Source: Candidatus Falkowiibacteriota bacterium (lineage in GTDB: Bacteria; Patescibacteriota; Patescibacteriia; Patescibacteriales; SZUA-104). Taken from it: a stretch of 12,471 nucleotides of DNA. Below are positions 8,057-12,460 of this stretch, piece by piece. The stretch is from NCBI GenBank assembly GCA_003231075.1, contig QIIF01000118.1, positions 1 to 12,471 on the forward strand. The letters are read 5' to 3'. Made by a program: the position numbers and the translations under genes. A model generated the notes under the pieces. The model was not told where the DNA came from. It did no database searches and saw only the letters and a list, made by a program, of their open reading frames with translations. Numbering within the stretch: position 1 is the stretch's first letter; the number at the start of each line of letters is the position of its first letter.

Positions 8057-8074
8057 TCTTTCGGCGCTTGCCAA

Positions 8075-8217
8075 CCGCTTATGTATTCACAATTGGCCGT
8101 TTGTAGGGCAAGGGCCGCCCGGGAAGTTAACTTTCTACAATCCTAAACTAAAATTTCTTATCACCGCCTTTCTGAATTTTTATTTAAACCGTTAAAAACG
8201 GTTTTGTTAAAAAACGC
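8075..8217 (-). promoter_or_regulatory. Structured leader of the helicase gene
   Basis: The minus strand holds AAACCGUU-UUU-AACGGUUU (8204-8186, a short element S equivalent). A pseudoknot follows, with stem GGGC/GCCC (8120-8117 with 8109-8106) and loop GGCC (8116-8113) pairing with GGCC (8098-8095). A GCCAAUUG/CGGUUGGC hairpin (about 8097-8070) overlaps the second GGCC and the first possible start codon. The leader differs from the others in lacking GGGGAAGGAGG, so translation may be weak or conditional. Confidence 0.5.
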
Positions 8218-8302
8218 AATCTCTATTTGAACCCATCTTTTCCCTAAAGACGAGCTCAAGAAAGATTGGAAGGTTTTAGAGAGTGATAATCTAAAACCTT
8301 CC
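8218..8302 (-). ncRNA. Structured intergenic element H, copy C
   Basis: On the minus strand, GGAAGGUUUUAGA/UCUAAAACCUUCC (8302-8268) is a 13-bp stem with a loop containing UUAUCACUC. The sequence differs from copies A, B and D but the pairing is kept. The second hairpin is AAUCU-UUCU-UUGAGCUCGUCUUU with AAAGAUGGGUUCAA-AUAG-AGAUU (8267-8218). AAUCU/AGAUU replaces AACCU/AGGUU by a compensatory change, and three plus-strand mismatches become G-U pairs on the minus strand. Confidence 0.7.
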
Positions 8303-8407
8303 GAAAAAAAAATAAAAAAAGAACTGATTCGCTCTTGGTTAACCCCCGCCATGAGCAGTAAAGGAGCGCTCTGTTAAAGGCCAAGCGCACGAAGCCTAAA
8401 TGATCTA
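8303..8407. other. 3' region of the 147-aa gene
   Basis: No gene seen. A second stop codon (TAG, 8407-8405) follows the TAA directly. A minus-strand run of Ts interrupted by one A precedes element H copy C (about 8303-8320), without a strong hairpin before it. Confidence 0.4.
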
Positions 8408-8851
8408 TTAGACCGTTTCGCCGGTCGGTGTCTCGGTATCCTCCTTCTGGAGGATCCAGAGTTCGTCGCGGTAGGCGACGTAAACTCTGGTCTGCCCGAG
8501 GGCGGATCCGAGCTCGGAGGCGAGGTCGTTCAGGATGACCTCCACCTCCTCATCCGATAAGTCAGCGTTGTAGAGAGGCGAAACCTCTCCCACAAACGCC
8601 GCCTGCGGTTCATTGCCGCCGCCGGCATTGCCCGGCCCCTCCGGCCAGGCGTAAACTACCGTGCCGGCCGTAACGGAGCCGGTTAGAAACTGCCTGCCGG
8701 CGGCAGCCGCGGCCTTGAGGTGGTTCTCAATAAAAGGAACCACCTCCTCTACTGTGTGAACCGTGGCATCATCACCGTAGCACTCCTGCAGGCCTACAGT
8801 GATGGCGAACGACCGCCGTTCGCCTTTTGAACCGTCAACAATTTTATACAT
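8408..8851 (-). CDS. Hypothetical 147-aa protein
   Basis: No family recognised. The ATG at 8851 follows AAGGAGG at ideal spacing, and the frame ends in tandem stops TAA-TAG. The protein begins MYKIVDGSKGERRSFAITVG, has an alanine run (about residues 47-51), a Gly/Pro-rich linker WPEGPGNAGGGNEP (about 69-82) and an acidic segment DLSDEEVEVILNDL. It looks soluble, with no membrane segment or signal peptide. Base composition is clearly richer in GC than the flanking DNA and most other genes here, which may mean separate ancestry. It lies immediately upstream of the helicase with element H copy C between, so the two may function together. Confidence 0.75.
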   Translation of the reverse strand: MYKIVDGSKGERRSFAITVGLQECYGDDATVHTVEEVVPFIENHLKAAAAAGRQFLTGSVTAGTVVYAWPEGPGNAGGGNEPQAAFVGEVSPLYNADLSDEEVEVILNDLASELGSALGQTRVYVAYRDELWILQKEDTETPTGETV

Positions 8852-8874
8852 AAATCCTCCTTCCCCGCCAAATC

Positions 8875-8940
8875 AGCAGGGGCGAATTGGTTGTGGCCCA
8901 ACCCGCGAAAGCCATATTTTTTCCCGCCAAGGGCAGGAAT
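8875..8940 (-). promoter_or_regulatory. Structured leader of the 147-aa gene, with pseudoknot
   Basis: On the minus strand, UUCCUGCC-CUU-GGCGGGAA (8939-8921) contains one U-G pair that is a C-A mismatch on the plus strand. A pseudoknot follows: stem UGGC/GCCA (8914-8911 with 8897-8894), whose loop GGUUG (8903-8899) pairs with CAACC (8893-8889) immediately after the stem. GGCGGGGAAGGAGG follows. The order matches the leaders at 1677-1792 and 9544-9651 although the pseudoknot sequence is different. Confidence 0.6.
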
Positions 8941-8948
8941 TTTTAACG

Positions 8949-9009
8949 GTAAAACCGCTAATTAAACGCATCAAACTGCGGGCTGAAGCATTTAATTAGC
9001 GATTTTGCC
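8949..9009 (-). ncRNA. Structured element S, copy 3
   Basis: The core stem CGCTAATTAAACGC (8956-8969) pairs with 8988-9001, extended by GGTAAAAC against GATTTTGCC. On the minus strand the stem has two U-G pairs and a single mismatch. It stands between H copy D and the pseudoknot leader of the 147-aa gene. Confidence 0.65.
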
Positions 9010-9055
9010 TTTTAGGGGGATGAAAATATGATTTTTTTTTTGTTTGGTTTCAATG

Positions 9056-9130
9056 AACCTCGTTTGAATCCGCCTTTTTTAAAAGGCGGACTCAAGAAAG
9101 GTTGGGAGAGGCGAGTGATTTGCCTCTCCC
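9056..9130 (-). ncRNA. Structured intergenic element H, copy D
   Basis: On the minus strand, GGGAGAGGC/GCCUCUCCC (9130-9104) has a loop containing AAUCACUC. The second hairpin is AACCU-UUCU-UUGAGUCCGCC with GGCGGAUUCAA-ACG-AGGUU (9103-9056). A plus-strand A-C mismatch becomes G-U on the minus strand. It lies about 145 bases after the stop of the 86-aa gene; the bases between hold no gene. Confidence 0.65.
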
Positions 9131-9275
9131 GAGAAATTTATTTAAGAACGAATTTGCCCATACTTTTACGCGGATGGCCTTTACCGCAACCTTTTGTCCT
9201 TGTCCGTTATTCAGACAAAAGGAACTTCCCGTTTGTTTTTTGTCGGTTAGGCGGGAGTCCAACATTTTATTGTTT

Positions 9276-9536
9276 CTAAAAATAATCTATCCATTTTTTT
9301 GACCCACCGTCAAGTGGGACAACAATAATTGGTGGCATTCTCTCTGTTGCCACCATTGCCTCTTTTTCTATTTTTGAAGCGATTGTCATCGCCTCATTGA
9401 GCATAGATGGGTCTCTAAATGAAACCCATCCAGCCAATCTCCTTCCTCCGCTAAAACCGGAAGGAGTTTCTACTGAAATTATATAGTACCCACTCGGGGT
9501 ACTATTAATCTTTAGGTACTTCCCCTTATATTTCAT
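9276..9536 (-). CDS. Hypothetical 86-aa protein
   Basis: No family recognised. The ATG at 9536 follows AAGGAGAAGG at good spacing. The protein is compact and mixed: MKYKGKYLKINSTPSGYY, then SGGRRLAGWVSF, a helical segment (NEAMTIASKIEKEAMVATER) and a C-terminal PPIIVVPLDGGSKKWIDYF. There is no membrane segment or signal peptide. It is the first protein-coding gene of the island in transcription order, about 1.2 kb from the promoter at 10728-10756. Its leader shares 53 identical bases with that of the last gene. Confidence 0.75.
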   Translation of the reverse strand: MKYKGKYLKINSTPSGYYIISVETPSGFSGGRRLAGWVSFRDPSMLNEAMTIASKIEKEAMVATERMPPIIVVPLDGGSKKWIDYF

Positions 9537-9543
9537 TTCCTTC

Positions 9544-9660
9544 TCCTTCCCCGCCTTGCTTTCTCAGTAAACCCGAAAAAAACAAAAGCGAGTCCCGCGC
9601 GTTTTACGCCCTGCGGGATGGGCGTATTTTTTCTCCGCCAAAGGCGAAGAATTTTTAGAC
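9544..9660 (-). promoter_or_regulatory. Structured leader of the 86-aa gene, with pseudoknot
   Basis: Order on the minus strand: UUCUUCGCC-UUU-GGCGGAGAA (9651-9631, nine pairs including one U-G), then a pseudoknot with stem UACGCCC/GGGCGUA (9626-9620 with 9611-9605) whose loop CCCGC pairs with GCGGG (9598-9594). Next is a GU-rich version of the hairpin that ends at GGCGGGGAAGGAG. Bases 9594-9646 are identical to 1726-1778. Confidence 0.65.
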
Positions 9661-9664
9661 GGTA

Positions 9665-9718
9665 AAACCGCCGATTAAATATTCCAATTTTAAGGCCGGA
9701 ACGCTTAATCGGCGATTT
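9665..9718 (-). ncRNA. Structured element S, copy 4
   Basis: On the minus strand, AAAUCGCCGAUUAA pairs with UUAAUCGGCGGUUU (9718-9705 with 9678-9665) over 14 positions with one U-G pair, at the same place as in copies 1 and 3. Confidence 0.65.
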
Positions 9719-9797
9719 AAAATTAATTTTAATTGTAAAGAACCGGCTTTATTCCCTTCCTAAAAACGCCATAGGTTTTTTGGTGTTTTTGGGAAGG

Positions 9798-9897
9798 GAG
9801 CCCGATTAGAGATTAGAGTGAAAATAATCTTTTTGGCGGGCTCGTTTTTGTTGCAGATTAGTGATAGGACCGAGAAGAGATTTTTGTCTCTTCTCGG
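9798..9897 (-). ncRNA. Structured element H-like, copy G
   Basis: On the minus strand, CCGAGAAGAGA/UCUCUUCUCGG (9897-9870) is followed by GAGCCCG/CGGGCUC (9843-9837 with 9804-9798). The latter encloses AGAUUA-UUUUCACUC-UAAUCU (9830-9810), so the UCACUC loop recurs here in the second hairpin instead of the first. It precedes S copy 4 and the leader of the 86-aa gene. Confidence 0.5.
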
Positions 9898-9995
9898 CTC
9901 AACAACGGGGTACCGAGGATGGGGTAGATCCTCGGTTCGAACTTTCGTCCGAGGTGGATATATTAAGCGGGGTTTAACTAAAATTAATCCCCCAA

Positions 9996-10036
9996 CCCCC
10001 TTTATCAAGGGGGCTTTTTATTCCCTTGATAAAGGG
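9996..10036 (+). terminator. Terminator-like hairpin and 14-bp inverted repeat
   Basis: CCCCCTT-TATC-AAGGGGG (9996-10013) followed by CTTTTT looks like a plus-strand intrinsic terminator, although no plus-strand gene ends here. CCCTTTATCAAGGG (9998-10011) is also the reverse complement of 10023-10036. Sequences of this kind are common dispersed repeats in bacteria. Confidence 0.5.
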
Positions 10037-10486
10037 AGCGCAGTAATATGTCCGCCTCGGACGGCCAGTTAATCTGGCATCGCGAGGTCACTCTTTACTT
10101 CGCGTTTTGCGAAGGGCGGTAAAATTGTTTGCCGCTCCACATTTTTAATGTGGAGTTGGTATTCTTTACCGCTCAATAGCGGCTGTCTGCCTTAGGAAAT
10201 GAACTCTCTCCTTTCGCTAAAATTTTTAGCGAAAATAATGTTAGTTCATTTTCGTTTCCCAAAATCAACAGTATCCGCTTTTTGCGATTCATATTCCCGA
10301 ATCGCTTAAGTTGTTTGTTTTAATAATCTTTTATGTTTCGCGTAATGGCGAAAATAACGCGGAGAAGCTAATGGCCTATGGCAAGAAAATGCCGTCTATA
10401 AAGATTTATTGCCATTTTCGCTCCGCAAGCATCGGAGTTTCTCTCTCCCCGCATTATTCTCGCTATTACATACTTGATAAAGCAAC

Positions 10487-10548
10487 AAAAAAACGATAAA
10501 TATTGTGCTGCCCTCTTAATTGGTTAGAGAGCGCCACAATACTTATCG
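10487..10548 (-). terminator. Strong intrinsic terminator
   Basis: On the minus strand, CGAUAAGUAUUGUG (10548-10535) pairs with CACAAUAUUUAUCG (10507-10494). Inside it GCUCUCU pairs with AGAGGGC (10532-10526 with 10516-10510), closing a 9-base loop. Seven Us follow immediately (10493-10487). This is the clearest intrinsic terminator in the window, about 170 bases downstream of the expected start of the minus-strand promoter. Confidence 0.75.
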
Positions 10549-10560
10549 CTTTATTAATTA

Positions 10561-10599
10561 GTTAACTGTTAATGGTTAATTGTTAATTGTTAACAGTTG
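10561..10599. repeat. AT-rich TTAAC/GTTAA repeat cluster
   Basis: Repeated GTTAA units surround a 9-bp inverted repeat, AACTGTTAA/TTAACAGTT. The 14-bp sequence TGTTAATGGTTAAT at 10567-10580 recurs exactly at 10681-10694. The arrangement could be an operator, an iteron-like site or part of the small RNA. Confidence 0.5.
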
Positions 10600-10727
10600 A
10601 CAACGGCTCTCTCCTTCCGTTTATTCCGCCTCAGCTTTGCGCGCAGGCGGATTATTTCTATTTATTTCAAAGAACTTGGTTGTTAATGGTTAATCGGCAA
10701 GCTAATCCTTTTTTAGCTTAATAAAAC

Positions 10728-10756
10728 AGTATAGCACAACACAGAAATTTTGTCAA
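10728..10756 (-). promoter_or_regulatory. Consensus sigma70 promoter of the minus-strand island
   Basis: On the minus strand, TTGACA (10756-10751), a 17-bp spacer and an extended -10 TGC-TATACT (box 10733-10728). Expected start near 10721. It is the best promoter in the window and reads toward all seven minus-strand genes. It lies just outside the left end of the insertion sequence. Confidence 0.75.
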
Positions 10757-10767
10757 GGGGGTGCGGT

Positions 10768-10789
10768 GTAACTGCTCACTACCCATCCA
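10768..10789 (+). repeat. Left terminal inverted repeat of the IS66 element
   Basis: Begins GTAACTGCTCACTACCCATC. It pairs with 12299-12320 with one difference, at the 11th base. Confidence 0.85.
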
Positions 10790-10842
10790 AATATTACCGT
10801 AGTTTTCCATAGTTTTCCCTTTAATTTTAGCTAAAAATGTGC

Positions 10843-10848
10843 TAAAAT
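10843..10848 (+). promoter_or_regulatory. Extended -10 box of the transposase gene
   Basis: TGC-TAAAAT (box 10843-10848) lies six bases upstream of the ATG at 10855, with no clear ribosome binding site at proper distance. The transcription start should fall at or next to the ATG, giving a leaderless mRNA. TAGTTTTCC occurs twice just upstream (10800-10808 and 10810-10818). Confidence 0.5.
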
Positions 10849-10854
10849 ACAGGT

Positions 10855-12309
10855 ATGGGAAAAAGAAAACAAACAATAGAACAAAGGCAGCTGCAAGTAA
10901 TATCAAGATTGAAAAATATTAATGATAATTTAAGGATAAAAGTTGAGCTGTTGGAAGAAAAACTGGCTAAAAAAGATTTGGCGCTGGAAGATGTTTTGTT
11001 GCGTTTGGCTGAGTTAGAAGAGATGATATTCGGAAAAAAGAAAGATAAAAAAGACAAGGATAACGAGGATGATGATAATAAGGATAATAATTCCGGTAAT
11101 TCAAATAAGCCCAAAAGAGATAAATCGTCATATACGCGCCCCGCTCCAAACGAAAACGAAGTTACGGACATTGAAGAGTATAACATTGATAATTGTCCCG
11201 ATTGCGGAACCAAACTAACTAAAAAAGAGTTTGTGATCAGGTATATTGAAGATATTAAATTGGCCTGTTCCGGCGCAATGGATAAAAACAGGGATGTTAA
11301 AAAAATTAAAACAGTAATTAAACAGAAAATAGCCAAAGGATATTGCCCTAATTGCAAGAAATGGCATTCCGCGTTTTTAATAAGCAGTAAAATCACTCGC
11401 GCCGGGCCTAATGTTAAAATGTTTGTTTCGTATTCAATTAATATTCTCAGATTAAGCTACGAACAGACAAAAAACATATTGCTTGACCTATATAATTTTA
11501 ATATCTCAGACGGAGAAATAGCTAATATGCTGGAAAAGACGGCTCAAGCGTTAAAACCCGAGTTGGCGCGGTTAAAACAAAGGATATTACGGGCAAAGTC
11601 GGTGCATTTGGACGAAACCGGCTGGAGAACTCAGGGCGAAAAGAATTACAATTGGGTTATGGCTTCCGGAGAAACCGAAGAAGCGGTATTTTTAATCGGA
11701 AAAAACAGAGGCAAATGGCACGCTGGACAATTATTAGACGGCTATGCCGGAGTCCGTGTTACCGACTGCTATCCCGCCTACAAAAACTTAGACGGAGAAC
11801 AAGCTGTTTGCTGGTCGCATATTATTAGGAAATCCAGAGATTTAAAAAACAATGTTAATTTAAGGGAGGATAAAAAAGAGTTTGTAAAAAATATATATAA
11901 TGATATATCGGAGCTTTTCGGTAAAGTGGGGAAAATTCATAAAACAAAATTCAATAAATCCGAAAGAATAAAAGCGTTGCCGGAATTGGAAAATGATTTA
12001 GACGGCGTTATTAAAAAAGTAATGGATAACCCAAAACAAAGCGTGAAAAAATTAACCGATCTTGTCAAGTTAATGAAGAATTACAAAAAACAATTATTTA
12101 CCTGTATTGCCAGCGAGGGAGTGGATACGACGAACAATAAAGCGGAGAGAAAATTACGGCATATTGTCTTAAAGAGAAAAAACTGTTTCGGGACTAAGAC
12201 GGAAAAAGGCAATCAGATTATGAAAGTGAATATGCCCGCGCTTCTTAGCATTTGGTGGAATAATAGAGATCAATTCTTTCCGAAATTCAGAGAATTAATG
12301 GATGGGTAG
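10855..12309 (+). CDS. IS66-family transposase (TnpC type)
   Basis: 484 aa, apparently full length and intact. An N-terminal coiled coil (about 5-58) is followed by a charged Lys/Asp linker (60-90). Next is a zinc-binding region with CPDC (114-117) and CPNC (164-167). The DDE catalytic core has D253 in HLDETGW, D304 in VTDCYPAY and E431 in NNKAERKLR, as in the IS66 DDE transposase domain. CWSHIIRK (319-326), also typical, lies between the second and third catalytic residues. The protein catalyses cut or copy of its own element at the terminal repeats. Its stop codon TAG (12307-12309) lies within the right inverted repeat, a sign of a compact element. Base composition is lower in GC than that of the helicase and 147-aa genes. 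No frameshift is visible, so the element could be active. Confidence 0.93.
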   Translation: MGKRKQTIEQRQLQVISRLKNINDNLRIKVELLEEKLAKKDLALEDVLLRLAELEEMIFGKKKDKKDKDNEDDDNKDNNSGNSNKPKRDKSSYTRPAPNENEVTDIEEYNIDNCPDCGTKLTKKEFVIRYIEDIKLACSGAMDKNRDVKKIKTVIKQKIAKGYCPNCKKWHSAFLISSKITRAGPNVKMFVSYSINILRLSYEQTKNILLDLYNFNISDGEIANMLEKTAQALKPELARLKQRILRAKSVHLDETGWRTQGEKNYNWVMASGETEEAVFLIGKNRGKWHAGQLLDGYAGVRVTDCYPAYKNLDGEQAVCWSHIIRKSRDLKNNVNLREDKKEFVKNIYNDISELFGKVGKIHKTKFNKSERIKALPELENDLDGVIKKVMDNPKQSVKKLTDLVKLMKNYKKQLFTCIASEGVDTTNNKAERKLRHIVLKRKNCFGTKTEKGNQIMKVNMPALLSIWWNNRDQFFPKFRELMDG

Positions 12310-12320
12310 CGAGCAGTTAC
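12299..12320 (-). repeat. Right terminal inverted repeat of the IS66 element
   Basis: Reverse complement of the left repeat at 21 of 22 positions; it overlaps the last codons and stop of the transposase gene. Confidence 0.85.
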
Positions 12321-12348
12321 TATAAATTACTTAATTAAAAACCCCTCC

Positions 12349-12376
12349 CACAAATAACCGCTATTAAAATAATAGT
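12349..12376 (-). other. Hairpin downstream of the tRNA-like gene
   Basis: AATAAC-CG-CTATTA pairs with TAATAG-TTATT. On the minus strand it directly follows the tRNA-like gene and is followed further on by GGAGGGGTTTTT, so it may help end the transcript. Confidence 0.35.
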
Positions 12377-12378
12377 TA

Positions 12379-12460
12379 TTCGCAGAAGGGATTCGAACCC
12401 TTACGGACTTTCATCCAGTAATTTGATAAACTACCGCGTATACCATTTCGCCACTACGGC
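12379..12460 (-). tRNA. Class II (leucine-type) tRNA-like gene, AUC anticodon, damaged acceptor stem
   Basis: Read from 12460: GCCGTAG, then a D arm GCG-AAATGGTATA-CGC. The anticodon arm is GTAGT-TTATCAA-ATTAC, with a long variable arm GGA-TGAAAG-TCC and a perfect T arm AAGGG-TTCGAAT-CCCTT. The long variable arm and the GCCG...TGGCG...GGTATAC framework fit tRNA-Leu. The 7-base anticodon loop, however, places ATC (12427-12425) at positions 34-36, which is not a leucine anticodon and formally reads GAU. The 3' acceptor strand is CTGCGAA, so pairs 1-72 and 2-71 are lost; no CCA is encoded. It may be a decayed tRNA, one truncated by an insertion, or a specialised tRNA. Confidence 0.6.

Larger units (their letters stand above)
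9798..10486 (-). other. Hairpin-dense noncoding region
   Basis: No convincing gene on either strand. Structures include CCTCGG/CCGAGG segments near 9903-9957 that can pair in more than one way. A nested hairpin GCGGTAAA/TTTACCGC (10116-10123 with 10165-10172) encloses CTCCACATT/AATGTGGAG. Others are CTTCGC/GCGAAG (10098-10114), a TTTCGCTAA/TTAGCGAAA hairpin (10212-10234) inside AAATGAACT/AGTTCATTT (10197-10205 with 10244-10252), and GCGATTC/GAATCGC near 10284-10305. This density suggests one or more structured RNAs or DNA sites. Confidence 0.5.
10487..10721 (-). ncRNA. Candidate promoter-driven small RNA, about 235 nt
   Basis: It is bounded by a consensus promoter (10756-10728) and a strong intrinsic terminator (10548-10487), with no open reading frame that has a ribosome binding site. 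In order, the RNA would contain AAGCUAA/UUAGCUU, a CCGCCU/AGGCGG hairpin (about 10650-10625), AACUGUUAA/UUAACAGUU (about 10597-10563) and the terminator. It matches no RNA family I recognise. If some polymerases read through the terminator, the same RNA would be the attenuated leader of the whole downstream island. Confidence 0.55.
10768..12320 (+). mobile_element. IS66-family insertion sequence, single-ORF type
   Basis: 1,553 bp. The ends are 22-bp inverted repeats beginning GTAACTGCTC, matching at 21 of 22 positions; a GTAA terminus is characteristic of IS66. Only one gene, the large transposase, is present, without the tnpA and tnpB accessory genes of classical IS66. That is known for the ISBst12-like subgroup. 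The 8 bases outside each end (GGTGCGGT and TATAAATT) do not match, so no target duplication is visible. Confidence 0.85.

Noticed and set aside
1382..9130. H elements as ordinary intrinsic terminators
   Set aside because: The strong hairpins are followed on the minus strand by AACCUUUCUUGA or similar and not by a U-tract, and genes continue on the same strand after most of them.
1382..9897. CRISPR array
   Set aside because: The repeats are hairpins of differing sequence spaced by whole genes; there are no regular spacers and no cas genes.
9890..9960. tRNA on the plus strand, because GGTTCGAAC resembles a T-loop
   Set aside because: No anticodon arm or acceptor pairing can be drawn; the segment is explained by competing CCTCGG/CCGAGG hairpins.
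10311..10499. Plus-strand 62-codon frame
   Set aside because: No ribosome binding site, composition unlike the real genes, and overlap with the terminator hairpin on the other strand.
10590..10625. Plus-strand promoter TTGACA with TTTATT
   Set aside because: The -10 is poor and no plus-strand gene follows within 200 bases; the hexamer belongs to the GTTAA repeat cluster.
23..12309. TGA read as Gly or Trp (alternative genetic code)
   Set aside because: All nine genes end in TAA or TAG, which raised the idea, but the ~1,357-codon helicase and the other long genes have no internal TGA, which would be expected if TGA were a sense codon.
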